NCBI GenBank assembly: GCA_050950425.1
Contig: JBMNHO010000002.1
Span: forward strand, 372,001-436,000
Length of the DNA: 64,000 nt
From: RGIG529 sp050950425
GTDB taxonomy: Bacteria > Bacillota > Clostridia > Oscillospirales > Oscillospiraceae
Reading direction: 5' to 3'
Translations under genes and position numbers: made by a program
The notes under the pieces: generated by a model
Database searches by the model: none
What the model was told of the DNA's origin: nothing
The model's input: only the letters and a program-made list of their open reading frames with translations
Shown: piece by piece, positions 42,755-51,160 of the stretch
Numbering within the stretch: the first letter of the stretch is position 1
Layout: the number at the start of each line of letters is the position of its first letter

Positions 42755-44254
42755 TTATCTTTTCCAGTAACTGTCCTTTGTTAATCCTCCACCTGCAGGT
42801 GGGCCTGTCATGGTCGGTTTATCCATGAGGTATAAAATTCCCTGGACTAAGGAGTCAACTGTATCTTTATATGTTCCCTTCGGGAATATTAAAAGGTCGT
42901 TAATCAAATCATGAACCCATGGGTGGGTCGCTGGATCCGGGAACCATATGTTGCCTGCCTCAAAATAAGGCGTGACGCTGATTGCCCTTTCCTCTTTGCT
43001 GCCCTTTGGGTTGAACTCTACCATTCCTGGTATTTCCTTTTTCAAAAGGTCGACGATTGCCGGGCCATTTGCTTTGTTCTCTACTACCTTTGCCCTGGCC
43101 TTTGGCCATTTACCTGAAAGGGTTCGAACTGCTGCCACACTCTCTGTGAATGACATTTTCTCGTTGACTAAGTCTCGGACGTATATGTTACTTCCTTGTC
43201 TTCCTAAAACAAAGCCAGCTACCTTGGCGCTGCCCTCACTCTTGGTGAATGCCATATCCCATGATTGTATAATGCTTGGCTGGTATGGTGCGGATGATGG
43301 CTTGTAGAAATTACCTAGCCATTCCCTCTTGAATATAACTCCTTCTGCCGGTGCTGGTGTCTGCTGGAACTGGCCAGCGTATTGGACGCTTCCCATGGAC
43401 TTCTTAAGTCCGGATAAAGTGTCTTTGTCGTATCGCCCTGGGTTTAGGATGTCTCCTTCTTCCCGGATGATCTCCTTCTTGCTAATTGGAAACTGGACGA
43501 TGGTTTTCTTTGGTGCCTCTGCTGGTAGGCATAAGTGTTCGTAGCCTAGTTCCTCTGATAAAATATAACCGGTCAGGTCGTTTTCATGGAGCCTTTGCAT
43601 AATGATTATGATTGCGCCCTTCTTGGGGTCGTTTAGCCTTGTCTGAAGCGTGTTCTTAAAGAAAGCTATTGACGCCTCTCTCTCGGCCTCGCTGTTGGCC
43701 ATTAGTGGGTTCTGCGGGTCGTCAACTATGATTACGTCTCCACCCTCACCGGTCAGGCTTCCTCCGGTACTGGTAGAGAACATCATTCCATGGAAGTTGT
43801 TCTTGAACTCGTTTTGCCTGTCTACGTCGTCCTTAATCCTGAACCTGTCCCCCCAGTTTCCTTGGTACCATGGACTCTTTATGATGTCCCTGGCGAGGAC
43901 GTTATGCTTCCTGGATAAGCTGTCGCTGTATGAAACTTTAATAAAACGCTTCTCTGGTTTCTTGATCCATGACCATGCTGGGTAGCAGACTGTTGTTTGA
44001 ATGGACTTCATGTGCCTTGGCGGGATATTAATTATAAGTCTCAGCACGTCGCCGTCCTCCACTGCCTGCAGGTACTCGCTTATTAGGTCAATGTGCCAAT
44101 TTTCCACATACGTCGTGCCTGGTTCGATTACCCTCCATGCTTGTTTGATAAACTCTGAAAGGTTGCGCTCTGCCTTCTCCTTCTGAAGCGCTGCCTGCAG
44201 AGTATCAAAATCAAATATCGGGCTCTGTATGTAGTTTTTCCAGTAGCTGTTCAA
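42755..44254 (-). CDS. terL: Terminase large subunit
   Basis: 499 residues. The ATPase half has a Walker-A-like IPPRHMKSIQT near residue 78 and a Walker B VIIVDDPQNP near 175. The nuclease half has SWDMAFTKSEGSAKVAGFVL near 330 and GTYKDTVDSLVQGILYLMD near the end. It is the packaging motor and DNA cutter. It overlaps the small-subunit stop by 44 bases; no later Met is plausible. Confidence 0.92.
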   Translation of the reverse strand: MNSYWKNYIQSPIFDFDTLQAALQKEKAERNLSEFIKQAWRVIEPGTTYVENWHIDLISEYLQAVEDGDVLRLIINIPPRHMKSIQTTVCYPAWSWIKKPEKRFIKVSYSDSLSRKHNVLARDIIKSPWYQGNWGDRFRIKDDVDRQNEFKNNFHGMMFSTSTGGSLTGEGGDVIIVDDPQNPLMANSEAEREASIAFFKNTLQTRLNDPKKGAIIIIMQRLHENDLTGYILSEELGYEHLCLPAEAPKKTIVQFPISKKEIIREEGDILNPGRYDKDTLSGLKKSMGSVQYAGQFQQTPAPAEGVIFKREWLGNFYKPSSAPYQPSIIQSWDMAFTKSEGSAKVAGFVLGRQGSNIYVRDLVNEKMSFTESVAAVRTLSGKWPKARAKVVENKANGPAIVDLLKKEIPGMVEFNPKGSKEERAISVTPYFEAGNIWFPDPATHPWVHDLINDLLIFPKGTYKDTVDSLVQGILYLMDKPTMTGPPAGGGLTKDSYWKR

Positions 44255-44795
44255 GCTCTACGAGCTCCTCATCTGATAAGCTAGACAAATTCAGTTCTCC
44301 TGGACTTCTGACCTTAACCTCGCCCTGGTGAGTTACTTTTGTCTCTCCACTTATCTGCTTGTTCTCAGTGGCTTCGCCGCGGCTTAATCTTTCGATTTTC
44401 ACCCCGACATCGACCAGGCGAACGATGTCTGTGGCGGTTATTTCCTCCTCTGGTATTGTTAGCAGCCTTTTGGCCGCCTTCTTAATCATCTGGGAGGCCA
44501 GCAGCGCATGGTTCTTTCGCATTTCGATTATCTCTTCTTCGCTCTTCTCCCGGACCAGGTTGTCTAGGTATGCGTCGTATGCTGCCGCCCTATTGATCCA
44601 GTCGTTCTGTGCGCTTAGTTTTCTCAAATGGTCATATGAGAACCCTGATTCCTTGGCCAGCTTTGAAATGTTCCGGGTTCTGATTGGTCTCTCGGCCGTG
44701 TTCATGTCCCTGTATAAACAGAATTTCTGGTACTGCCTCGGTGTCTCCCCGGGGATCCTCTCCCATATGTTCTCTGGTTCCTTACGTTTAGCCAT
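44211..44795 (-). CDS. terS: Terminase small subunit
   Basis: 194 residues. An N-terminal DNA-binding part (ETPRQYQKFCLYRDM, NISKLAKESGFSYDHLRKLS) is followed by a helical oligomerisation core and an acidic C-terminal tail (LSSLSDEELVELEQLLEKL). It recognises the packaging site and recruits TerL, which follows in overlapping frame. Confidence 0.85.
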   Translation of the reverse strand: MAKRKEPENIWERIPGETPRQYQKFCLYRDMNTAERPIRTRNISKLAKESGFSYDHLRKLSAQNDWINRAAAYDAYLDNLVREKSEEEIIEMRKNHALLASQMIKKAAKRLLTIPEEEITATDIVRLVDVGVKIERLSRGEATENKQISGETKVTHQGEVKVRSPGELNLSSLSDEELVELEQLLEKLHTEPDI

Positions 44796-44810
44796 GGTGC
44801 CCCTCCTTTC

Positions 44811-44849
44811 TAAAAACTAAAAGGCAGACCCTGTGTTGGCGGCCTGCCT
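44811..44849 (-). terminator. Terminator upstream of the terminase genes
   Basis: AGGCAGACC (44822-44830) pairs with GGCCTGCCT (44841-44849), one mismatch, with a U-rich tail on the left side. It ends the methyltransferase transcript and marks the early/late boundary. A late promoter for terS would have to lie very near. Confidence 0.6.
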
Positions 44850-44869
44850 CTGCTCTAATGTTTATTATT

Positions 44870-46432
44870 TTAACCCTCTTCGGGTGCTATACTGTTTAAT
44901 CTGTCGTTCTCTTCCTTAAGCTGAATATACTGAAGCTCTTTGCCGCCTCTTTCGCATGTGACGCCTACGTTCCCGGTGAAGCGTACGTATCTGTTGATGA
45001 TAACGTCGCAATATCTCGGGTCAAGCTCCATAGTGTTACATCTCCTGCCGGCCATTTCTGCTCCGATGAGTGTGCTGCCGCTTCCTCCAAAGAAATCAAG
45101 GACTAAGTCTCCCGGCTTACTGCTGTTGTCTATTGCCCTTACTGCTAACTCCACAGGCTTCTGTGTCGGGTGTTCTGTTCCAGTTTCCCTGGCCACTTCC
45201 CATATGGTGCTGTCTTTGCTCTCTGGGTAAAGGCATACGCTCTTTCCTTCGCTTAGTCGAATGTATCGGATTTTCTTTCCTTTTGGTGGCTTATCATTTA
45301 AGAATACTTTTCCTCCGGCTCCGTCAGTTAATACGACGCCTCCTGTGAGGACTGTTGCTATATGATCTTCATCTCTAAGAACTACCTTCCAGGTTGTCCT
45401 CTGGGCTCTGTCTCCATAGAACAAGGCGCTATGCCCTGCCTTCTCTGCATAGAAACACGGTTCGTGTGCCCATTGGTAGTCTGCTCTTCCTAGGGCTATG
45501 CCGTTCTTTACCCATATTAGGTATTGTTTCTCTAGGATGCCCGCTGCTGTCATTGCGTCTTCAAAGTCTCGCCTGGTGCTACTGGCATGCCATATATAAA
45601 AGGCTGCTTCTGGATCCGTGAACTCTACGTAATTCTTGAACGCCGGAATTAAAAGGTCGCCCATGAGGTCGTCTCCTGTTAGGTCGTCGTTCTTTATCAT
45701 GTCAAACTTGCCGCTTTGGGTCTCGTAGCTCACTCCATATGGTGGGTCTGTGTTGACCATCTGGGCCTTCTCGCCTGCCATTAGTTTCTCAATAGTGACC
45801 TTGTCTGTTGCGTCTCCGCATATTAACCTGTGCGCTCCAAGGTGCCAAATGTCCCCCACTTTACTCATTGGGATGTTATTAAGCTCTGGTGCTGCGTCGG
45901 CCTTATCGTCTACGGTGTCGTCTGCTCCCTCTAATGCTGCGATTATCTCTGCCAGGTCTTCCTCTGAATAACCAGTTAATTCCACCGGTACCTCCCCGGT
46001 GTCCATTTCTCCGATTAAATCCACTAACATTGTTGTGTCCAGTGTGGAAAGTTCGGACAGTCTGTTGTCGGCTATAAGGTCTGCCCATTCCTCTGCTTCG
46101 CTTGCGTAGTCCTGGTAATCAACCGGAATGTGGCCGCTGTTGTTGTGAAGCGCTGCGAGGCGTCGGCCGTGTCCTTTGACTATGAAGCCACTCCTCTTTG
46201 ATATGGTTATTGGTGCCCTCCAGCCGTTTGCCTGGATGATGTTGGCCAGTAGTGCTATCTGGCTTTCGCTATGCTGATTTGGGTTCTTCGGATTCGGGAT
46301 TGCCTTCTCTGTTGGCATTAGCTCGTCATGAGAACAGAACACCGGTATTCCATCCGGCGTGGTTGCTCTTGGTGTCGCTTCGGTCGAGTAGTCAATCTCG
46401 ATGAAGGTATTTTTCGGCTTTTTCTTTGCCAT
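44870..46432 (-). CDS. ParB-like domain fused to DNA adenine/cytosine-N4 methyltransferase
   Basis: 520 residues from ATG 46432 (MAKKKPKNTFIEIDY), GGAGG upstream. Residues about 25-165 form a ParB/Srx-like N-terminal domain (AIPNPKNPNQHSESQIALLA, IVKGHGRRLAALHN). From about 190 it is an amino-methyltransferase with motif IV NTDPPYGVSYE near 232 and motif I LDFFGGSGSTLIGAEM near 455, the beta-class order. Such fusions are common near phage terminase genes and methylate phage DNA, protecting it from restriction or marking packaging sites. No restriction partner is visible. Confidence 0.9.
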   Translation of the reverse strand: MAKKKPKNTFIEIDYSTEATPRATTPDGIPVFCSHDELMPTEKAIPNPKNPNQHSESQIALLANIIQANGWRAPITISKRSGFIVKGHGRRLAALHNNSGHIPVDYQDYASEAEEWADLIADNRLSELSTLDTTMLVDLIGEMDTGEVPVELTGYSEEDLAEIIAALEGADDTVDDKADAAPELNNIPMSKVGDIWHLGAHRLICGDATDKVTIEKLMAGEKAQMVNTDPPYGVSYETQSGKFDMIKNDDLTGDDLMGDLLIPAFKNYVEFTDPEAAFYIWHASSTRRDFEDAMTAAGILEKQYLIWVKNGIALGRADYQWAHEPCFYAEKAGHSALFYGDRAQRTTWKVVLRDEDHIATVLTGGVVLTDGAGGKVFLNDKPPKGKKIRYIRLSEGKSVCLYPESKDSTIWEVARETGTEHPTQKPVELAVRAIDNSSKPGDLVLDFFGGSGSTLIGAEMAGRRCNTMELDPRYCDVIINRYVRFTGNVGVTCERGGKELQYIQLKEENDRLNSIAPEEG

Positions 46433-46474
46433 TTCTTTCACTCCTCCACGTCTATCATATTATTATATTTATAG

Positions 46475-46522
46475 TGCCTATACAATGCCCGATTTGTGCC
46501 CCGTGCTTGTCTGGTGCTTTCA
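46475..46522 (-). repeat. 11-bp iteron array upstream of the ParB-methyltransferase gene
   Basis: TGCCTATACAA, TGCCCGATTTG, TGCCCCG (short unit), TGCTTGTCTGG and TGCTTTC on the plus strand; spacing 11, 11, 7, 11. It occupies most of the 90-base gap between the late regulator and methyltransferase genes. Confidence 0.6.
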
Positions 46523-47128
46523 TCAGTATAGTTTGAGGCTATCTACGCCAAATATCAGGCCTGAAAGGGGTTTTATTGCTGTAGTTATGTTCTTGTAAAC
46601 TGTACGCCTTTCTATGTTTTCTTCCTCTGCGATTTGCTCTGCTGTTTTTCTCTCGTCGTCGATGTAGGTCTTCATGATGATCCTGTAGCACCTCATCTCG
46701 TCCTCCCTGCCTGATTGCTCGCAGGCTATCCTGTAATACTTTAACATTTCGTCTATGTGCCGCATGATGATGATCGTCCTCTGCTGGCTCCTCTTTATGC
46801 TCTCGATGTATAAAGTATCATCAAAGTTGAAGTCGTCCAGGCTGTCTAATATGTCTACTGCGTTCTCTTTGGCTTTTCTGGCGTTGAACACCGCTCCCTG
46901 GGCATGCTGTTTGAACGTCCTGTAGTTCTTAAGCAATAAGCGGGTATTTCGCAGCCTGCGGTCGTACCTCCCCTTCCTCTGTGCGCTCTTTTCTTCCTCC
47001 AGATAGTCCGTTGCAGCTTTGGTGCCGGCTTCTATCCCTTTCTGGATTGCGAGTTCCATTACCCTGGTGCTGAAGCATACGAAACTCTCACCCACAATTC
47101 CCATTGACTCTTTGCTGTCCATCGCCAT
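46523..47128 (-). CDS. Sigma-like / late transcription regulator
   Basis: 201 residues, mostly helical and basic. The C-terminal 50 residues form a sigma-70-region-4-like helix-turn-helix (RKTAEQIAEEENIERRTVYK, then NITTAIKPLSGL). Proteins of this layout sit at the end of early operons in Firmicutes phages and switch on late genes. Position just before methyltransferase and terminase fits. Confidence 0.72.
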   Translation of the reverse strand: MAMDSKESMGIVGESFVCFSTRVMELAIQKGIEAGTKAATDYLEEEKSAQRKGRYDRRLRNTRLLLKNYRTFKQHAQGAVFNARKAKENAVDILDSLDDFNFDDTLYIESIKRSQQRTIIIMRHIDEMLKYYRIACEQSGREDEMRCYRIIMKTYIDDERKTAEQIAEEENIERRTVYKNITTAIKPLSGLIFGVDSLKLY

Positions 47129-47146
47129 CTCATCCCTCCTGTTCTG

Positions 47147-47557
47147 CTAAAACGGTAAATCGTCGTTATCTTCTACGGGTGTGAACCCTGGTTCTTCATA
47201 TCCGGTGTTTGTATTGCCCTGGTTTCCTCCGGATGTGTTTTGTGGTCTGCTGTCACAGAATTCTATTTCCTCTGCTTGAAACTCGGTTGCTTTTCTCTTG
47301 TTGCCGTCCTTATCCTCATAGGTTCTTGTTCTTACGGCTGCGGTTACGAGTACCTTCCTCCCCTTGGTCAGGTAGTTGGCTGCAAATTCCGCCTTTTGCC
47401 TCCATGCTATGATCTGTGGCCAGTCGGTCTCCTGCTCCTTGTCTTTATACTTCGGTCTGTCAACTGCAAGAGTGAAAGTGGCCACGGCCACCCCATTCGT
47501 TGTGTATCGGAGCTCTGGATCTGCCGCCAGACGCCCCATTAAAAATACTTTATTCAT
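47147..47557 (-). CDS. ssb: Single-stranded DNA-binding protein
   Basis: 136 residues from ATG 47557 (MNKVFLMGRLAADPELRYT). OB-fold motifs VATFTLAVDRPKYKDKEQET and WPQIIAWRQKAEFAANYLTK; the acidic tail ends DNDDLPF, the usual protein-interaction tip. It coats single strands in replication and RecT-mediated annealing. Four-base overlap with the gene upstream. Confidence 0.93.
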   Translation of the reverse strand: MNKVFLMGRLAADPELRYTTNGVAVATFTLAVDRPKYKDKEQETDWPQIIAWRQKAEFAANYLTKGRKVLVTAAVRTRTYEDKDGNKRKATEFQAEEIEFCDSRPQNTSGGNQGNTNTGYEEPGFTPVEDNDDLPF

Positions 47558-48030
47558 ACTATCTGTCTCCTTTCTAATATTTTGAGTCTTGTTTGCTCTG
47601 GTATATATATAATTGGTATCTTGAGCCTCTTGGCCAGTTCGATTTCTCCCCTCATTCCTTCGGTTGGTTCTCCGAATACCCAGAGTTCGTCGCATCTTAT
47701 TAAAATATCGAGGCCCATTTGCATTCCTGTGTCTCTTTCCTCTGGAATTAGATCGTCCAGGTAGGATGAAAAGAAAAGATGAGGCGCTATTGGTACAACT
47801 CCTGCCTGTGTTGCTGCGTGGCAATATGCCGACGCTTTCTTCAGGTTTCCTTCTATATCTCCTCTCATTGCACTGGCAATGTAGGCCATCTTCCTTTCCT
47901 TGGGCTTGCATGGTAGGTGCATGTGGTTTGCACAGTGCTTACCTGGTGTTTTCTTGTAATAAGGGCATATTCCTGGGTATTCGTCTTTTGTCTCTGCTCC
48001 CGTGTAGCAATTTCCGCAGTACTCAATCAT
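47554..48030 (-). CDS. DUF4406 (nucleoside deoxyribosyltransferase-like) protein with Cys-rich N-terminus
   Basis: 158 residues. Residues 1-45 carry CGNC, CPYY, CANH and PCK, probably a metal site. From about 48 the DUF4406 fold follows (YIASAMRGDIEGNLKKASAY, LFFSSYLDDLIPEERDTGMQ, CDELWVFGEPTEGMRGEIEL). The family resembles nucleoside 2-deoxyribosyltransferases; the substrate is unknown. The 11-bp iteron array E lies inside the N-terminal coding region. Confidence 0.8.
   Translation of the reverse strand: MIEYCGNCYTGAETKDEYPGICPYYKKTPGKHCANHMHLPCKPKERKMAYIASAMRGDIEGNLKKASAYCHAATQAGVVPIAPHLFFSSYLDDLIPEERDTGMQMGLDILIRCDELWVFGEPTEGMRGEIELAKRLKIPIIYIPEQTRLKILERRQIV
47903..47957 (-). repeat. 11-bp iteron array within the DUF4406 gene
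   Basis: Plus-strand units GGCTTGCATGG, TAGGTGCATGT, GGTTTGCACAG, TGCTTACCTGG and TGTTTTCTTGT in unbroken 11-base phase. They overlap codons for the Cys/His-rich segment KHCANHMHLPCKP. Confidence 0.55.
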
Positions 48031-48392
48031 TGTTCTTCCCCCTCTTCTATTCCGAGTTCCTTCAGTCGCTGCTGGTGAACTCTTTCGCCCTGCTTAGTTT
48101 TGTGTATGGCCAGCTGGTTGTTGTGCTCGTCGCAGTAGTCTGTGTCATTGCCCATATGATTGGTGCATTCATCGCACATTGGCCTATCGCATGTGTCTAA
48201 TCCTGCGTACTCTGTGACCCTCTCCCTGCCATAGTCGTCCTTCCACTTCCTGGTGCCATAATTTCTAAAATCACATAGCTTCGTTGATGGCTTTCCGCAT
48301 TTGTAACAAGGAGGCGGTTTTGGCTTGCCTCTAGTTCTGCTGCAAATAAAACCGACCGCTTTTCCGTTTTGAATTATTGGTTCGCAAGGCAT
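48027..48392 (-). CDS. Cys-rich zinc-binding-like protein (121 aa)
   Basis: Start ATG 48392 (MPCEPIIQNGKAVGFICSRT). It has CYKCGK, a Cys-Asp-Phe motif, and CDRPMCDECTNHMGNDTDYC, enough ligands for one or two zinc sites, then a helical tail. Similar small proteins accompany the DUF5131 gene in phages. Function unknown. Confidence 0.65.
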   Translation of the reverse strand: MPCEPIIQNGKAVGFICSRTRGKPKPPPCYKCGKPSTKLCDFRNYGTRKWKDDYGRERVTEYAGLDTCDRPMCDECTNHMGNDTDYCDEHNNQLAIHKTKQGERVHQQRLKELGIEEGEEQ

Positions 48393-48394
48393 AT

Positions 48395-49375
48395 CTATTC
48401 CTCCTCTCGCTTCGGGCACCATAGTGGGCTTATTCTTGCGTATCTTCCTGGTATGTGTCTGGCCCCCCTGTCGTCATATCCTTCGCTTTGCCATCCGATT
48501 TCGCATTCATGCCTGTTGCCTCTCTTGCCTTCTGGGGTTATGGTGCAATGTTCGCATTCTTTGCAGTGTGGTACGTCATTCCCTTTATCTATTGGCATTC
48601 CTTCTGGCCATTCTTGTATAAGGTCTTCTCCCCATACATCCTTCAGGTTGTTTTTTAAGAATACCGGCGTCTTTGTTGCCCAGCAGGCCTTGACTATGTC
48701 TCTGATCCATTCCTTCTCCGGCACTACTTTGTTTCTCTGTACCCCCGTCTCGGCTCCAACGATTACCCATTTAACCTTTTGAATTCCGCTGTCTGGATTT
48801 GCGCTATCCGGGAATGCTTCTAGTATCGGTTCAATACTGACAAATGTGTTTAGTTGGTCGTGCCAGAAGAATTCTATGTCTGGCGTTGTCGCTGTGCTGC
48901 CGTACCAGAAGTTGTCCCCGATTCGGATGATCCCCTTCTCTACCAGCTCCATGTACCTACGCGGGTTCTTTGTTAAGAATAGGTACGTGTGCCATGGTGC
49001 CGCGTCGCATGCTTTGAATACCTCCTCTATCCAGCTGTCGGGTACCCATTCTCCGAATAAGTCGCCCATTGAGACTACGAATATTTTCGCTGGTTTTTTC
49101 TTCTGTGCCAACATTGGCAGTCTGTATCGGTGAAGAATTGGTTCAAATCCTACCGGGAATGGTGTAACTTTCCCGGTGACCTGGTTCTTGAATGGTTTTT
49201 CTAAAATATAAAGGCCGTTCTCGTCTTCTTGTAGCTGGTCTGATCCTTTGTTTAGTCTGATGTCTCCTGAGAAGCGTCTCGCCTGCTTCGCTGCGTAGCA
49301 ATAATGGCAGCCGTGAAGGCATCCGGTGACGGGGTTCCAGGTGAAGTCCGTCCATTCTATAAGGCTTTTATTCAT
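48395..49375 (-). CDS. Radical-SAM-type DUF5131 (phage Gp37/Gp68) protein
   Basis: 326 residues from ATG 49375 (MNKSLIEWTDFTWNPVTGC). The motif CLHGCHYCYA near residue 19-28 is a C-x3-C-x2-C iron-sulfur site of radical SAM enzymes, followed by a partial TIM-barrel pattern (KIFVVSMGDLFGEWVPDSW, AAPWHTYLFLTKNPRRYMEL, NTFVSIEPILEAF, KWVIVGAETG). A Cys-rich C-terminal part (CKECEHCTI) may hold a second metal site. The family is widespread in phages, but its substrate is not known to me. Confidence 0.85.
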   Translation of the reverse strand: MNKSLIEWTDFTWNPVTGCLHGCHYCYAAKQARRFSGDIRLNKGSDQLQEDENGLYILEKPFKNQVTGKVTPFPVGFEPILHRYRLPMLAQKKKPAKIFVVSMGDLFGEWVPDSWIEEVFKACDAAPWHTYLFLTKNPRRYMELVEKGIIRIGDNFWYGSTATTPDIEFFWHDQLNTFVSIEPILEAFPDSANPDSGIQKVKWVIVGAETGVQRNKVVPEKEWIRDIVKACWATKTPVFLKNNLKDVWGEDLIQEWPEGMPIDKGNDVPHCKECEHCTITPEGKRGNRHECEIGWQSEGYDDRGARHIPGRYARISPLWCPKREEE

Positions 49376-49571
49376 CACTGTTCTCTCCTCCTCTTTTGCT
49401 TCTTTTGCAATCCGGGCAGACGTCCTGCCAGCCATTAATACTTTTTTGTGATTTCCATCCTATATCATGCCGTCCGTCGACTGCTTCCTGGAATGTATCA
49501 AATTCTGCGTCAGTGCCTGCGCCACAAATATCACATATAAAAGTGAATTTTCCGTACTCTTTGCTTATCAT
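49368..49571 (-). CDS. Zinc-ribbon-like small protein (67 aa)
   Basis: MISKEYGKFTFICDICGAGT with a second pair at VCPDCKRSK: a C-x2-C ... C-x2-C ribbon. Four-base overlap with the gene upstream and a short overlap with the DUF5131 start. Function unknown. Confidence 0.65.
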   Translation of the reverse strand: MISKEYGKFTFICDICGAGTDAEFDTFQEAVDGRHDIGWKSQKSINGWQDVCPDCKRSKRGGENSDE

Positions 49572-49864
49572 GAGTGCACCTCCTTTGTTTCTATGTCTAC
49601 CCCGCACTTGGCCATTAGGTATATAAAGTTCTCGACCGACATTTTCACCAGCTCTGTGTCGTCTTTCAGGTATGAAATGCATTGAGCTTTTAATCCGGCA
49701 ATACGCCTATTTTCGTTTTTTGGGTTCTTTGGTCTTTTGTGTATAAATGTTACAAATTCTATCCCGGCGCTGTTGAGACTTGACTTTGCGTGTTTATTCC
49801 AAATGTCCACCAGGTTTTTAGCTTCTGGCGGGTATGACTTCACTTTGATTTCTAATACTGGCAT
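49568..49864 (-). CDS. Hypothetical protein (98 aa)
   Basis: MPVLEIKVKSYPPEAKNLVD, then FVTFIHKRPKNPKNENRRIA and a helical end. Overlaps the preceding gene by 47 bases in another frame. No family recognised. Confidence 0.55.
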   Translation of the reverse strand: MPVLEIKVKSYPPEAKNLVDIWNKHAKSSLNSAGIEFVTFIHKRPKNPKNENRRIAGLKAQCISYLKDDTELVKMSVENFIYLMAKCGVDIETKEVHS

Positions 49865-50525
49865 TGCTACGCCTCCTTCCGGTTATTTTCTTCGCTTCTT
49901 CTACTGTCATTTGAGTTGTGAGCCAGAGCTTAAAGACATCCCAATGCTTGAATTCTTCCGTCCAGGCTCCTCCTCTGCTGTTGTCTATGCCGATGATTGT
50001 TTTGCCATCCATGTAATAAAACTTTCCTGTCGGCCGGTAGTCTTCTTTTCCAGTGGGACTGCTATCCCAGATCTCGCGAGCCTTTTCTTTGGTAATCTTC
50101 TCGATCCCGTTTGCTTTTGCCCAGGCCTCTCTTCTCCTGTCTCTTATGTATGCCCTCACGACGCCCTCGTCGCGGCTCTGGACGGTTATGTGCTCGCTTC
50201 CTTTGTTGTCCCTTGTATAAACTATTAAAGGCTTCCTGTCGCCCTTTTTGGCTCTCACAATCTCGTATATTCCTTTGGTCTGTTCTATTTGCCAGCCGTC
50301 TGCTTGAAGCCAGCTCTTAAAATCTTCTATTTTGCTCCTGTGAAGCAACTTCCTATTTGCCATACCCTCGCCCTCCTGAATTGAATTTCCTTGTCGCTCT
50401 CTGCTCGTGCAATGCGGGCAAACATACCCGCTCTTTGGTATCTGTGCTTTTACACTTATGTTCCACTCGCAGCCGCACCTGCTGCATTCGATGTTCCTTG
50501 GCTTCTTATCATCTCTCCCATTCAT
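49818..50525 (-). CDS. Zinc-ribbon plus hypothetical domain protein (235 aa)
   Basis: Residues 1-50 form a ribbon (CSRCGCEW and CPHCTSRE). From residue 55 (MANRKLLHRSKIEDFKSWLQ) a second domain follows, with YEIVRAKKGDRKPLIVYTRD and FYYMDGKTIIGIDNS. An internal ATG at 50363 has its own AGGAGG, so a second product may be made, or two ancestral genes may be fused. Function unknown. Confidence 0.6.
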   Translation of the reverse strand: MNGRDDKKPRNIECSRCGCEWNISVKAQIPKSGYVCPHCTSRERQGNSIQEGEGMANRKLLHRSKIEDFKSWLQADGWQIEQTKGIYEIVRAKKGDRKPLIVYTRDNKGSEHITVQSRDEGVVRAYIRDRRREAWAKANGIEKITKEKAREIWDSSPTGKEDYRPTGKFYYMDGKTIIGIDNSRGGAWTEEFKHWDVFKLWLTTQMTVEEAKKITGRRRSNASIRNQSEVIPARS

Positions 50526-50565
50526 TTACTCTCCTCTCCTCTGGCTTTTCTGCTGTGGATCCCGG

Positions 50566-51009
50566 TTAGTTCTCGTATGGACAGCCGTTTGTTTGCTCCT
50601 GTGCCACTGGAATGTTCAGTTTCATGAATAGTTGGTATCTTTCGCACTCCTTGTGCGGCTCCTTCTTGCAGTTCTTGCATTCCTGAAGCGCGAAACTACC
50701 CAGGTCGTACAAATCCTCAATGTTTATATAAGTTCCGCTTTCTGAACACTTTAATCTGTCGGCTGTGCGGTCTGCTATTCTTATTTCAATGTTCTTTGCG
50801 TCTCTCATTATCTTCTTTGCGTAGTCATATTCCATTCTCTGAACGATGCTGTCGCTGGTTCGTAGCAGGTGTGTGTTTGCTGTTTTTAGCCTCTTCCGTT
50901 CCTCTTTGGATAGGCAGTTTGTCTTCTCCAGCCAGTTTCCGAGGTAGTCCCAGAAAATCAGGATCATTAAGTGGTGCTCTCTATCGATCCTGTTCATGTA
51001 GGTCTTCAT
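50566..51009 (-). CDS. Hypothetical helical protein (147 aa), DUF5651-like
   Basis: Mostly helical (MILIFWDYLGNWLEKTNCLS, HLLRTSDSIVQRMEYDYAKK) with a C-terminal cysteine set (LQECKNCKKEPHKECERYQL). This layout matches the DUF5651 proteins of Clostridia phages; family name moderately certain. Confidence 0.65.
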   Translation of the reverse strand: MKTYMNRIDREHHLMILIFWDYLGNWLEKTNCLSKEERKRLKTANTHLLRTSDSIVQRMEYDYAKKIMRDAKNIEIRIADRTADRLKCSESGTYINIEDLYDLGSFALQECKNCKKEPHKECERYQLFMKLNIPVAQEQTNGCPYEN

Positions 51010-51160
51010 TTTTCTCCTCCTTTGGCCCCTCCTGGTCTTCGTTTATGTTATCCATCAGCTCTGTGCCCTGGTGGTCACAGTATATGCATGGCTCGCTTTC
51101 CTTCTTTGGGTCTGCGGAGTACTGATTTCCTCCACAGCTGGGGCATTTATATCTGTTCAT
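50981..51160 (-). CDS. Zinc-ribbon small protein (59 aa)
   Basis: MNRYKCPSCGGNQYSADPKK and EPCIYCDHQG give two C-x2-C pairs; acidic tail. Four-base overlap with the ASCH gene upstream and a 29-base overlap with the next gene. Confidence 0.65.
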   Translation of the reverse strand: MNRYKCPSCGGNQYSADPKKESEPCIYCDHQGTELMDNINEDQEGPKEEKNEDLHEQDR

